Of a stretch of DNA of 49,550 nt, positions 8,901-18,518 are shown one piece after another. Below the pieces are notes generated by a model. The model was not told the origin of the DNA. It searched no databases and saw only the letters and a list, made by a program, of their open reading frames with translations. The stretch's first letter is position 1. Each line of letters starts with the position of its first letter. Source of the stretch: Pseudomonas sp. KBW05 (GTDB lineage: Bacteria > Pseudomonadota > Gammaproteobacteria > Pseudomonadales > Pseudomonadaceae); assembly GCF_003852405.1 (NCBI RefSeq), contig NZ_QAJM01000030.1:1-49550 (forward strand), read 5' to 3'. Position numbers and translations under genes: made by a program.

Positions 8901-11900
8901 GTGGCTGCGGATGCCGACACCCTGAAACTGGCGGGTGACTTCTTCAACAAGGGCTTCTCCGCCTACGACATCACGGGCAACGAAGGCTTGCTGGTCACCG
9001 ACGGCACGCAGGTCGATGTCAGCGCCCCGGTGCTGCGCGCGGGTGAGCAGGCGCTGTCTGCCGTCACCGGCAGCGATCCGGCCATCGGCCTGGAGCGCTG
9101 GACTCCCGAGCTCTACCAGGAAGACGCGATCAAGGGCGTACTGACCCAGCGTCGCGGTGCAACCCTGAGCTTGAACGCCGGCGAGATCAATTCCACCGCC
9201 GAGCAAATGGCAAGCACCGTGCTGACGGTGGGCCAAGGCGCGGTGATCAATGTCGACCCGGGTCAGGCCATCAACCTGCGCAGCGTCGGCCAATTGAACA
9301 TGGACGGCACGCTGAATGCCTGGGGCGGCAGCATCACCCTGGGAGGGCTGCGCGCAGCCGCGTCTGATGCGGTGAACTCCCTCGGCCATGGCCGATCGAT
9401 CTGGGTCGGCGAACACGCGCTGATCGATGCCGCAGCGCGGGCGGCGACCGCGCTGGACAACCGTGGCCGCGCCTATGGTGTGGTCCGCGACGGCGGCACG
9501 ATCAATATCGGCGGCACCCTCGACCTGGCGACGGGCATTGCCACCGCCAGTGATTTGTTTGTGGTGGTGCGCGAAGGTGCGCGCCTCGACGCTTCCGGCA
9601 CCCAGGCGCCATTGAATATTGCCGGGCAGGGCCTGGTGCAGCAGGCCAGCAATGGCGGCAGCATCAGCCTGGCGTCGAATAACGGCCTGTACCTGGACGG
9701 CAGTTTTGTCGCCCGGGCGGGCGGCGCTGGCGCGGCGGGCGGTAGCCTGGCCGTGGCGCTGGAAAGCCCGAACTACGAGCGGTTTACCGCCGTTGATCAG
9801 GTGCTCAAGGGCCGTGAATTGCTGATCAGCCAGACCCATCAGCGTCACGACCTGGCGGGCACCCCAGAGGACGCAGCCGCAGGCCTGGAATACGGCCATG
9901 GGCGCCTGGGTGTGGACCAAGTCAGTGCGGGCGGCTTTGATAACCTGGCGCTGATGAGCAACGGCATCATGGGCTTTGACGGCGACGTTGCACTGGCGAT
10001 GGGGCAGAGCCTGCGCCTGTTCGGTTCGGCGTTTGCCCTGAGTGAAAATGCTGCGGATGATTCGCGGGTCAGCCTGTCGGCGCCGTATCTATTGCTGAGC
10101 GGTATCAACACGCCCGGCAAGGACCAGTACATTCGCCCGATTATCGAGCTGCCCAAGCCGTCGTTTCTGGAGACGGTCGCGCAGTTCAATGCCAGTGGCA
10201 ACCTGATCGATGTGCGCGGCAGTGTGTTGTTTGGCCTCAAGGGCAGCCTGAATCAGGCGGACTGGAGCTTATTGGATATTGAACGTCGCGGTTTTGATCA
10301 GGTAAACCTGACCAGCCAGGGCGACCTGCGCTTCCTCGCCGGGCCGAATGAGAACGAAATTGCGCCGGGTATCAGCACCCAATTGCTGACCCAGGGTGAT
10401 ATGACCCTGCGCGCGGCCCAGTTGTATCCGGGCACCCAGGCCAGTGCGCGGGTGATTGCGGGCTATCTGGGGGCAGAGGGTAACAACTCGATCCAATTCG
10501 ACCCGCTGCGTACGCTGACCATCGGCCGTACCGGCACTGCCGATGCCGCCATGCCGTATTCGGCCTTCGGCCGCCTGCAACTGGGCGCGGCGACGGTTCG
10601 CCAGGGCGGTGTGGTGCGTGCGCCATTGGGCCTGATCGATATCGGCAGCATGGGCAGCAGCCTGGTGCAATTGTTGCCGGGCAGTCTCACCTCGGTGAGC
10701 GGCAAGGGCCTGGTGCTGCCGTATGGCGGCACGCTGGACGGCCAGGAGTACCGCTATAACGGGCAAAAGGTCACGTTTATCGGCCAGGGTGGCGTGGCCA
10801 CGGCGATGAGCGATCTGAGCGTCGGGGTGATTCTCGGCGGTACTACGGTGGCCGTGCAGCCGCAGGCCACGCTGGATCTGTCCGGCGGCGGCGAATTGCT
10901 CGGGGCTGGTTTTATTTCTGGGCGTGGCGGCTCTACCGATGCGCGCTTCAACCCGCTGGTGCAGTTCGGCGCCAACGGTGGGTTTGTGCTGCCGGGCCTG
11001 GCCACCAACCCGGTTTATGCGATTGTGCCGGGGATTCAGACGGGTGCAGCGCCCGTGGCGCCGGAGGGCGGCGCTTCAGCGCCAATGGTCGGCCAGCAGG
11101 TCACGATCGGCGCCGGCGTGCCGGGGTTGCCGGCGGGCACCTACACCCTGATGCCCTCCACCTACGCGTTGCTGCCGGGGGCCTTTCGCGTGGAGGTCAA
11201 TGGCCTCGCCGGGCTTGGCAGCGACGCGGCGACCACCTTGATGCGCAACGGCTCGTGGGCCACTTCCGGGCACCTGTCGATTGCCAATACCGGGATCAGC
11301 AACAGCATCGCCAGCCAGTTGATCCTGACCTCGGCCGATACCCTGCGCCGTTACTCCCAATACAACGAAACAAGCTATGCCCAGTTCGCCAAGGCCGATG
11401 CCGCGCGGCTAGGTGTGCCGCGACCGATGCTGGAAGCCGATGCCAAGACCTTGAAGCTGGCGCTGCGTCCCGGTGCGGGTGCCGATGGCTTTTCGTTCGA
11501 GGGCGTAGGGCGGTTTGAGGCTGCTTCAGGCGGGTACGGCGGTACGGTGGCCGTGACGGACCCAACTTGGCAGGGCATTGAAGTGATCGGCGCCGGCAAG
11601 GCCGCCACGGCAGACTACGCCGGCATCACCCTCAAGGCCGACACCCTCAATGCCTTGGGCGCCTCACGCCTGGTGGTGGGCGGGATGACCGTGGTGGAGT
11701 ACGGCCAGTCCGGCAACTTCATCGGGCTGGCAGGGGGCCTCAATGGCGCCAACAGCACGGTGACGTTGCGCGAAGGCGCAACCCTTGCCGCGCCGGAAGT
11801 GTTCCTGGTCAGTGACACGGGCGGCATCGTGGTCGAGCAGGGCGCCTCGATCAACACCCTCGGGCGTGGCAAGGCCAGCTACGACGCGCGTGACGGGTTT

Positions 11901-14900
11901 ATCTACCAGGTGCTGAACATGCTGGCCGTGTCCAACGGGCTGCTCAATGTGGTCAGTGCGCGCCCGCAAAGCATTGTCAGTCAGGGCATTAACGTGGGTG
12001 CTTGCGACAGTGGCGCGTGCAGTGGTGGGACTGGCTTGTATTCCGATGGCAGCATCGTCGCGTTGACCGACGGCACCTTCCAACTGGGCGACTCGGTGCG
12101 CTACGGCACCCGTCACCTCAACCTGGGTGTCAGCGCGATCAACCTGGGCAGCGTCGAAGCCCTGGCCGCAGCGGGGAACCGCGTGCCCGCCGGGCTGACC
12201 CTGACCCAAGCGCTGCTCGACCGCCTGCTGCGCGGCGACACGCAATTCGGCGCACCCGCCCTGGAAACCCTGCAACTGTCCGCCCGTGACAGCTTCAACT
12301 TCTACGGCAGCACCCGCCTCGACACCTACGACCCGGTCACCGGCAAGTCGCTGCTGAGCAACCTGATGCTGTCCACCCCGGCGATGTATGGCGCCGGAGG
12401 CGCCAACGATGTGGCGACGATCCACACCGCCAACCTGATCTGGCTGGGCGCCACCAACGCTCCTGGCACCGTGGTGACAGGCGGCGCGGGCACCGGCAGC
12501 GGGCGCCTGGACATCAACGCCGAGCGCATCGAGTTCGGCTATGGCGACTTTGGCCAGCCGAGCAATGTAAAAAGCTTCGACCGCCTGGCCCTCGGGTTTG
12601 CCAACGTCAATCTCAACGCCAGCGAGCGCGTCACCGCCAACCACAAGGGCAGCCTGAAGGTGTACCAGAGCCAGGGCGCCTATGACCCGGTCACCGGCTT
12701 CCAGTACAGCGGCGGCAACCTGACCATTCGCACTCCGCTGATGACCGGTGTCGCCGGCTCGGTCAACCGCATTACCGCCGGTGGCGCGATTGATATCGGC
12801 GCCTCCGCAGGTTCCCGTGGCACGGCCAGCGGCCAGGGTGCCGAGCTGGCCTTGCAAGGCGACAGCATTCGCGTGGCCGGGGCGGTGGTGTTGCCCAGCG
12901 GCAAGGTCAGCCTCAGTGCCCGTGGCGATGTGGTGTTGACCGATGACGCATTGATCGACGTGGCCGGGCGCCCCATCGCCTTCAACGATGTGACCCAATA
13001 CGGCTGGGGCGGCGACGTGTTGCTCGACAGCCGCAACGGCAATATCCGCCAGGCATCCGGTTCGACCATCGACCTGTCGGCCCAGCACAACCAGGCCGGT
13101 AAATTGCGCGCGGTGGCAACCGACGCGGCGGCCGGGATCGTCGATCTGCAAGGCAAGATCCTGGGTAGCAGCAGCGGCTATTACGCAGCCGGTGGCACGT
13201 CGATGCCCTACGAGGCCGCGACCGTGGAACTCCAGGCCCAGCACCTGGGCGGCAGCGGTTCCCTCGACCAGCAATTTGCCGACCTCAACGGGCGCCTCAA
13301 TCAGGGCGCGGTCTATGGTGGCCGCAGCTTCCAGCTCAAGCAGGGCGACTTGACCATCGGCAACGGCCTCAAGGCCGGCAATATCAGCGTGTCCCTCGAC
13401 AACGGCCGCCTGCGGGTCAACGGCCTGGTGGATGCCAGCGGTGAGCGCGTCGGCAGCATTACCCTGGCCGGCAAGCACGGCCTGACCCTTGACGGCACCG
13501 CGGTGCTCGACGCCCACGGCAGCAAGCTGCGGGTGGACAGCTACGGCAAGATCATCGACTCGCCCAACCGCGCCATGGTGGTGCTGGGCTCTGGCGACGG
13601 CCAACTGACCCTTGCCAGCGGCGCCCGCATCGACCTGCGCCACGGCACCGACGGCGCGGCCGGCAACGACGGGCGCAATCGCGGCACCCTGGAACTCAAC
13701 GCACCACGCCTTGGCAGCAACGACATCGCCATCGACGCCAGCGGCCGCGTGACGATCCAGGGCGCGCGTTCCATCAGCCTCAATGGCATGGCCACCTACG
13801 ACGATGCCCCGGAAAAAACTGACGCCACCGCCAGCGGCAAGCCCTATCAGGAGATCACCCAGGGCTACCTGGATGGCAAGCACGCGCTGAGCAACGACTT
13901 CATCAACGCCGCGTTGCAGAACACCGACTTGCTGCAAAACAAACTCGCTGGGCTGAACAACGCCACCTACGCCGATGCTTTCCATGTGCGCCCCGGCGTG
14001 GAAATCGTCAGCAAGACGGCGGACGGTGACCTGGTGGTGCAGGGCGACCTGGACCTGTCCCGTTATCGCTACGCCAGCCTCAACCCCCATAGCCAGCAGG
14101 ACAACGCGGTCTACGGTTCCGGTGAATCCGGCAGCCTGATCCTGCGTGCCGGTGGCGACCTGAATATCTACGGTAGCATCAACGACGGCTTCGCGCCGCC
14201 GCCAGTGTCGGCGGACGACAAGGGTTGGGTATTGCTGCCGGGTATCGACTACCGGGGCGGTACGGTGGTGGTGCCGGGCAACGGCGTGACCCTGGCCGAC
14301 GGCACGGCGTTCCCGGCGGGCACCACGCTGAACTATGACCTGCCGATCAAGGGCCTGACGGTCGCGGCCAACACCCGGTTGCCGGTAACGGCGACATTGG
14401 GCCAGGAGCTGGTATTGCCGGCCGGCAGCGTCGTCGCGGCCGACGTGCGCGATGCGGGCGGCAATCTGTTGTTCGCCGCTGGCACCTTGCTCAGCGAGGC
14501 GCAGACATTGGCCGAGGGCACGCAACTGGGCGCCGGTACGCTGTTGACCGAGGGCACCGTGTTGCAGGGCATGCTCTGGCCGAAAGGCGTGCCGTTGCCA
14601 GGCGTGCATCAGGCCAATCCGAGCAACAACCTTGTGTTGCTCGATGGCATTAAGGACTTGCCTAAAGGCGCGCTGATTCCTGCTGGCACCAATGTGAAAT
14701 TGCCCGATGGCGTGAAGTCGGTGCAACTGCGTGCTGGCGGGTCCGGGCAGCTCTGGGCTATCGCGCCGATGCTGGCCGAGGGCACGCAGTCGTGGTCGTT
14801 GCGCCTGGTGGCAGGCGCCGATACCGAGGCCGCCGACAACCGTATCCTGCAAGCGCATCCGCGCAGCGGCGACCTGCACCTGGCGGATACGCATTACGGC

Positions 14901-17900
14901 ATGTTCTCCAAGCAATTGCCGCCTCGCGGCGTACAAACCTGGACGGCAGCTGCAGTGACGTATCTGGCGGGTGTCGGGGTGAGCGCCAAGGTGGGTGACC
15001 CGGTCGATCAGGCCGTACTTGATGGCCTGAACAAGGGGTCAGTCGAGGACTTCTGTGGTGCGTCCCCGCAGTTCTGTTTGTCTAAGGTTCCGTACACTGC
15101 CACTCAGTCGGCGGTCAACGTATTCGCGCAACGCGGCATCACCGTAGCGCTTGGCGCCGATTTGACCGACGAGATGTTCAGTCGTATCGGCTACCCTGCC
15201 GTATCCGTCGTGTGTGTCGGTGCGCCCGCGCTTTGCCAACTTAAATTCCCGCCGGAATACGCCGCCGCACCCGCGAGCACCCGCTTGAGTGTCATCCGCA
15301 CCGGCACCGGCGACCTGGACTTGTTGAGTGCAGGCAACCTGAGCATGGACTCGTTGTATGGGGTGTACACCGCCGGCACGTCCTCGTCGGGCACGTTCGA
15401 GGGCGACCCGTATAACCAGCCCAGGGCGAAGCAAGGAGTGGCGAAAACTGTGTTGAGCGCGGGCAGCCTGTTCGAGCAGTTCGTCAACGGCTCGCCCACC
15501 AGCCTGTACCGGGCGTGGTATCCAGAGGCTGGGGGTAATCTGACGATCACGGCCGGGGGCGATTTGACCGGTGATATCACCAGCACCACTCTGAACACTG
15601 TCGGGCGTCCCGATCCCAAAGATATCGGGACCGACTCGGCCAGCGTCGGCAACTGGCTATGGCGCCAGGGCAGCAATGCGGTGGCGACCGGAGGGCAGGC
15701 GCAACCGAGCGCCTGGTGGATCAACTTCGGTAGTTACGCTGCGACGCCTTCGGGGGCCGATACCATGCTTGGCTTCACCGGATTTGGCACCCTCGGTGGC
15801 GGTGACCTGACTGTCAATGTCGACGGCAACGCCGGGGTCTTGAATACGCTAGGTTATGGCCTCAGCAACACGGCGATGAACCCCCATAGCCAAGGCCTGG
15901 TGCTGGCAGTCGGCAGTACGGGCAGGGTCGCCGGCGATGGCAGCTTGCAGTTGACCGGCGGCGGCGATCTTCGGGTGCGTATCGGCGGCAGCTTGAACCC
16001 TGCCAGTCTTGCAAGCTCCGATGACCACCGTGATGGCGTGCTGGTCAACCTTCGCGGGGATGTGCAGTTGCGCAGCGCCACCCTGGGCAGCGTCGATCTG
16101 CTGTACGGCAATACGTCCACCGAACAGAGCCCCGGCGAGACGCGTGCATTCGACCCGCTGGTCTCGACCCGTGGCGTGGCGCGTGGTGGGCTGACCCTGG
16201 TGCCGGGTGACGCGACGTTCAATGTGCAGACCCTGGGCGATCTGGTGGTGCAGAACGTTGAAGACCCGGGCCGAGTGCCAATCAACTATGCCTCGCCGTT
16301 TGCACAAGGCACCACCCTGGGCACCGGCGCCAGTTGGTTCACGTTGTGGACCAAGGACACGGCCATCGACCTGTTTTCCCTGGGCGGTAGCCTGACTCCC
16401 CTCAGTCGATCCAGTACGCCGACTGACCTGGCCGTGGTCTACCCGTCAATTTTACGAGCAACGGCGGCGGGTGGCAGTTTGTATTACGGCAAAGCGGCCG
16501 AGCAGCAGAGCAACTCGGACAACAGTTTCACTTATCCGCTGCTGCTGGCCCCTGGGCAGAATGGCCAGTTGCAATTCCTCGCCCAGGACTCGATCTACGC
16601 TGGCGGCATGGCGGTCAGCCAGTCCGGGACGGCGCAGAGTGCGATGGCGACCCCTTGGAACCCTGCGTATCAAGGCAGTATTGGTAACGCAGTGGTTACC
16701 AGTAACCTGTCAGTCAATGGCAACTTGGTTACCCGGGCGTTGTTCGCATTCGGGTCTGGCACGACGGCGGCTTCATCCGCTGGCAGTACTGAGCCGGCAC
16801 GCTTTTATGCGATGGACGGTGATCTGGTCGGGGTGAGCAGTGGCAGGGGTATCACGTTTGGCACGAACCCAAGTGATCCGCACCAAGGTGAGACCTGGTA
16901 TGAAGGGAATGGCGCGGTTCGGATGATGGCTGGGCGGGATATCGTCAGTAGTGGTCGTATTTTTGGCCTCCAGGGGCTGTTTGGCTCGATTCCGACCGAC
17001 AACCTCTTCATCCACAAAAACCCCAACGACATCTCCATCGTCTCCGCCGGCCGCGACATCCTCTTCAGCAACTTCCAAGTCGCTGGCCCCGGCCTACTGG
17101 AAGTATCGGCCGGGCGCAACATCCTGCTGACCGGCGCCGGCGGCGAGCACAGTGTGACCAGCCTCGGCGCGATCCTGCCGGGCGATACCCGCCCCGGTGC
17201 GAGCATCGTCATGCAGGCCGGTGTCGGCGCCAACGGGCCGGATTACCAGCGCTTCGTCGCGACCTACCTGAACCCGCTCAACCAGGCGCAACCCGGTGAG
17301 TCGCTGCAGGGCATCAAGGTTGCCAAGACCTACGAAAACGAACTGGTCACCTGGCTGGCCGAGCGCTTCGGCTTTGTCGGCGACAGCGAGCAGGCGCGGG
17401 CCTACTACGCGGCGTTGCCTGCCGAGCAGCAACGGGTGTTTGCCCGCGACGTGTACTTCGCCGAACTCAAGGCCGCTGGCCGCGAGTACAACGAGGACGG
17501 CGGCGTGCGCCAGGGCAGCTACCTGCGTGGTCGTACGGCGATTGCAGCGCTGTTCCCGGACAAGGATGTGGCCGGCAACCCGATCACCTATCAGGGCGAT
17601 ATCACCCTGTTCAACGGCTCGGGCGTGCACACCAATGCCGGTGGCTCGATCCAGATGTTCACCCCGGGCGGCGGCCAGACCTTCGGCATCGAAGGCGCGG
17701 CACCACCGTCCACGGCCGGGGTGATCACCCAGGGCGCCGGGGATATCCAGCTGTACTCCATGGGCAGCATCCTGCTCGGGCAAAGCCGCATCATGACCAC
17801 CTTTGGCGGCTCGATCATGGGCTGGACCGCCGCGGGCGACATCAACGCCGGGCGCGGTTCCAAGACCACCGTGGTGTACACGCCGCCCAAGCGGGTCTAC

Positions 17901-18431
17901 GACAACTGGGGCAACGTGAGCCTGTCGCCGTCGGTGCCGAGTACCGGCGCGGGCATCGCCACGCTCAACCCGATCCCGGAAGTGCCGGCGGGGGACATCG
18001 ACTTGATCGCACCGCTGGGCACCATCGATGCGGGCGAGGCGGGCATTCGCGTGTCGGGCAACATCAACATCGCGGCCCTGCGGGTGGTGAACGCGGCGAA
18101 CATCCAGACCCAGGGCAAGTCGTCCGGGGTGCCGGTCTCGGCCACGGTCAACACCGGCGCCATGAGCTCGGCCAGCGCGGCGGGGGCGGCGGCGTCCCAG
18201 GCCGCAGAAGACGCCGCGCGCAACCAGCAGGCGGCGGCGAAGCAGGGGCGGCCGTCGATTGTCACCGTGGAAGTGCTGAGCTTTGGCACGGAGCCGGTAC
18301 CGCGTGAGCCGGAGCAGAAGAGCTCCAGCTACAACCCCAACAGCCCGGTGCAGGTGCTGGGCGCCGGGCCGCTGAGCGAACAGGCGCGGGCGCGGTTGAC
18401 GGATGAGGAGCGCCAACAGATCAGTTTGTAG
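5925..18431 (+). CDS. pdtA: Giant two-partner-secretion exoprotein PdtA (filamentous haemagglutinin family, TpsA)
   Basis: A 4,168-residue secreted beta-helical adhesin, the TpsA partner of PdtB. The start at 5925 has AAGGAA about 8 bases upstream and gives a long TpsA-type signal peptide (charged N-region, core LAQAIALLMVAGNAHA near 27-42). The upstream open frame runs through the promoter and is rejected. The TPS/haemagglutination domain spans about 120-400, with the NANG turn (218-221) replacing the usual NPNG. A long body of beta-helix repeats (G-x-I/L-D/N-x-S/A patterns, DASG and DVSG turns) follows, then a conserved DUF3739-like C-terminal third ending in an Ala/Gln-rich tail. The only cysteines found in the mature chain are three close pairs (about 2026-2031, 3043-3051, 3097-3104). 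Residues about 2790-2925 form an unusual run of xGTxL steps. No autotransporter barrel is present, as expected for TPS. P. aeruginosa PdtA is induced by phosphate depletion and linked to virulence; the role here is inferred. Confidence 0.88.
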   Translation: MVRCKPTLKLNAQGPRAQTVLRLKPLAQAIALLMVAGNAHAAQAFSAAWFAEKGATRATTAARLSAGQVPGMPTLSQQAQVNQRLARSISTLNTSVAAIAAQQAAQAAGRQAALGQVSNIPDGLGKGGLQVDNSLTQGWINAKAPTQSQAGGKTTVSIEQTADKAILNWETFNVGRNTTVDFQQQSNWAALNRVNDPNARPSEIQGQIKGAGTVMIINANGVVFGGTSQVNVRNLVAAAANITDEQFTQRGLYVDTTGTQPTFTDAAGKVEVQRGALIQTHNAATSTDAGGYALLLGTEVENAGTIITAKGQTTLAAGDSFYIRKGVGTAGNERSTTRGNEVATALNFESAAGKVSNSGLIMASTGDITLTGHQVQQNGVALASTSVDTRGTIHLLNSASDTTGSVTLGAGSTTAILLDASGSTALNTQKNNGLTLLDGKPANLIDGQFDHLSAVADRTDQSRIEIVSGGTVDFQKGSITLATGGQVAVSAGQRSLVRDGAVIDVSGAVGVKVAMEANNIKINVQGNEQRDVAVNRDNGQLINNDVWVDLRELVFVAAGTNGYATDRWYTAGGLLEVGGYLGTQGHSVGEWMAQGGTVTFTGKDVVTQQGAQINLSGGTVDVQDGYIRQTWLKGPDRRLYELSRAPGDILYSGIYKGYEDTSVRWGQTEYYYNPLIAPQGRNEAGYTVGRDAGKLVVGTTSAVLEGQVVSDVFQGERQMQAPAINLDGYQQSQNAMAQRAQLIIGQYVPIYNKTTGTLRYALGATAEQVLIDSNTQKIADGLDLTTELPTERQGQIVLDSEQLNGYQLGAVKVAANQQVSVNGALNVADGGTITLFAPGVAVNANLTAHGGSIHAGNILSQVDPLKDGAVADTILPGDGSLTVAEGVKLDVSGRWNNLLLDAANNTGVAYVNGGKVSLRGTGNISLAAGSVVDASSGATLGVDGKLAGGKGGNVTLSALGALGLDGELRGYGVNGGGTLALQTRKVQIGDSAVAADADTLKLAGDFFNKGFSAYDITGNEGLLVTDGTQVDVSAPVLRAGEQALSAVTGSDPAIGLERWTPELYQEDAIKGVLTQRRGATLSLNAGEINSTAEQMASTVLTVGQGAVINVDPGQAINLRSVGQLNMDGTLNAWGGSITLGGLRAAASDAVNSLGHGRSIWVGEHALIDAAARAATALDNRGRAYGVVRDGGTINIGGTLDLATGIATASDLFVVVREGARLDASGTQAPLNIAGQGLVQQASNGGSISLASNNGLYLDGSFVARAGGAGAAGGSLAVALESPNYERFTAVDQVLKGRELLISQTHQRHDLAGTPEDAAAGLEYGHGRLGVDQVSAGGFDNLALMSNGIMGFDGDVALAMGQSLRLFGSAFALSENAADDSRVSLSAPYLLLSGINTPGKDQYIRPIIELPKPSFLETVAQFNASGNLIDVRGSVLFGLKGSLNQADWSLLDIERRGFDQVNLTSQGDLRFLAGPNENEIAPGISTQLLTQGDMTLRAAQLYPGTQASARVIAGYLGAEGNNSIQFDPLRTLTIGRTGTADAAMPYSAFGRLQLGAATVRQGGVVRAPLGLIDIGSMGSSLVQLLPGSLTSVSGKGLVLPYGGTLDGQEYRYNGQKVTFIGQGGVATAMSDLSVGVILGGTTVAVQPQATLDLSGGGELLGAGFISGRGGSTDARFNPLVQFGANGGFVLPGLATNPVYAIVPGIQTGAAPVAPEGGASAPMVGQQVTIGAGVPGLPAGTYTLMPSTYALLPGAFRVEVNGLAGLGSDAATTLMRNGSWATSGHLSIANTGISNSIASQLILTSADTLRRYSQYNETSYAQFAKADAARLGVPRPMLEADAKTLKLALRPGAGADGFSFEGVGRFEAASGGYGGTVAVTDPTWQGIEVIGAGKAATADYAGITLKADTLNALGASRLVVGGMTVVEYGQSGNFIGLAGGLNGANSTVTLREGATLAAPEVFLVSDTGGIVVEQGASINTLGRGKASYDARDGFIYQVLNMLAVSNGLLNVVSARPQSIVSQGINVGACDSGACSGGTGLYSDGSIVALTDGTFQLGDSVRYGTRHLNLGVSAINLGSVEALAAAGNRVPAGLTLTQALLDRLLRGDTQFGAPALETLQLSARDSFNFYGSTRLDTYDPVTGKSLLSNLMLSTPAMYGAGGANDVATIHTANLIWLGATNAPGTVVTGGAGTGSGRLDINAERIEFGYGDFGQPSNVKSFDRLALGFANVNLNASERVTANHKGSLKVYQSQGAYDPVTGFQYSGGNLTIRTPLMTGVAGSVNRITAGGAIDIGASAGSRGTASGQGAELALQGDSIRVAGAVVLPSGKVSLSARGDVVLTDDALIDVAGRPIAFNDVTQYGWGGDVLLDSRNGNIRQASGSTIDLSAQHNQAGKLRAVATDAAAGIVDLQGKILGSSSGYYAAGGTSMPYEAATVELQAQHLGGSGSLDQQFADLNGRLNQGAVYGGRSFQLKQGDLTIGNGLKAGNISVSLDNGRLRVNGLVDASGERVGSITLAGKHGLTLDGTAVLDAHGSKLRVDSYGKIIDSPNRAMVVLGSGDGQLTLASGARIDLRHGTDGAAGNDGRNRGTLELNAPRLGSNDIAIDASGRVTIQGARSISLNGMATYDDAPEKTDATASGKPYQEITQGYLDGKHALSNDFINAALQNTDLLQNKLAGLNNATYADAFHVRPGVEIVSKTADGDLVVQGDLDLSRYRYASLNPHSQQDNAVYGSGESGSLILRAGGDLNIYGSINDGFAPPPVSADDKGWVLLPGIDYRGGTVVVPGNGVTLADGTAFPAGTTLNYDLPIKGLTVAANTRLPVTATLGQELVLPAGSVVAADVRDAGGNLLFAAGTLLSEAQTLAEGTQLGAGTLLTEGTVLQGMLWPKGVPLPGVHQANPSNNLVLLDGIKDLPKGALIPAGTNVKLPDGVKSVQLRAGGSGQLWAIAPMLAEGTQSWSLRLVAGADTEAADNRILQAHPRSGDLHLADTHYGMFSKQLPPRGVQTWTAAAVTYLAGVGVSAKVGDPVDQAVLDGLNKGSVEDFCGASPQFCLSKVPYTATQSAVNVFAQRGITVALGADLTDEMFSRIGYPAVSVVCVGAPALCQLKFPPEYAAAPASTRLSVIRTGTGDLDLLSAGNLSMDSLYGVYTAGTSSSGTFEGDPYNQPRAKQGVAKTVLSAGSLFEQFVNGSPTSLYRAWYPEAGGNLTITAGGDLTGDITSTTLNTVGRPDPKDIGTDSASVGNWLWRQGSNAVATGGQAQPSAWWINFGSYAATPSGADTMLGFTGFGTLGGGDLTVNVDGNAGVLNTLGYGLSNTAMNPHSQGLVLAVGSTGRVAGDGSLQLTGGGDLRVRIGGSLNPASLASSDDHRDGVLVNLRGDVQLRSATLGSVDLLYGNTSTEQSPGETRAFDPLVSTRGVARGGLTLVPGDATFNVQTLGDLVVQNVEDPGRVPINYASPFAQGTTLGTGASWFTLWTKDTAIDLFSLGGSLTPLSRSSTPTDLAVVYPSILRATAAGGSLYYGKAAEQQSNSDNSFTYPLLLAPGQNGQLQFLAQDSIYAGGMAVSQSGTAQSAMATPWNPAYQGSIGNAVVTSNLSVNGNLVTRALFAFGSGTTAASSAGSTEPARFYAMDGDLVGVSSGRGITFGTNPSDPHQGETWYEGNGAVRMMAGRDIVSSGRIFGLQGLFGSIPTDNLFIHKNPNDISIVSAGRDILFSNFQVAGPGLLEVSAGRNILLTGAGGEHSVTSLGAILPGDTRPGASIVMQAGVGANGPDYQRFVATYLNPLNQAQPGESLQGIKVAKTYENELVTWLAERFGFVGDSEQARAYYAALPAEQQRVFARDVYFAELKAAGREYNEDGGVRQGSYLRGRTAIAALFPDKDVAGNPITYQGDITLFNGSGVHTNAGGSIQMFTPGGGQTFGIEGAAPPSTAGVITQGAGDIQLYSMGSILLGQSRIMTTFGGSIMGWTAAGDINAGRGSKTTVVYTPPKRVYDNWGNVSLSPSVPSTGAGIATLNPIPEVPAGDIDLIAPLGTIDAGEAGIRVSGNINIAALRVVNAANIQTQGKSSGVPVSATVNTGAMSSASAAGAAASQAAEDAARNQQAAAKQGRPSIVTVEVLSFGTEPVPREPEQKSSSYNPNSPVQVLGAGPLSEQARARLTDEERQQISL

Positions 18432-18462
18432 CGTTTTTTGAAGGACCTCTCGATGTAGCTTT

Positions 18463-18489
18463 GGGCGATCACCGATCGCCCTTTTTTTT
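18463..18489 (+). terminator. Intrinsic terminator of pdtA
   Basis: GGGCGATC at 18463-18470, a three-base loop, GATCGCCC at 18474-18481, then eight T. It lies 31 bp after the pdtA stop and separates pdtA from the phdA operon, consistent with phdA having its own promoter. Confidence 0.92.
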
Positions 18490-18518
18490 GATGCTTGAGA
18501 ATGTACGCAGATCCAAAT

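Noticed and set aside
5865-9920. A 1,351-codon reverse open frame inside pdtA, and another of 1,090 codons at 11664-14936
   Set aside because: Their translations are low-complexity mirrors of the beta-helix repeats with no motif or ribosome site; they exist because G/C-rich codons leave few reverse stops.
12921-16061. RGD tripeptides in PdtA (about residues 2333 and 3377) as integrin-binding motifs
   Set aside because: RGD arises easily in Gly/Asp-rich beta-helices; both are within repeat turns and there is no evidence of exposure.
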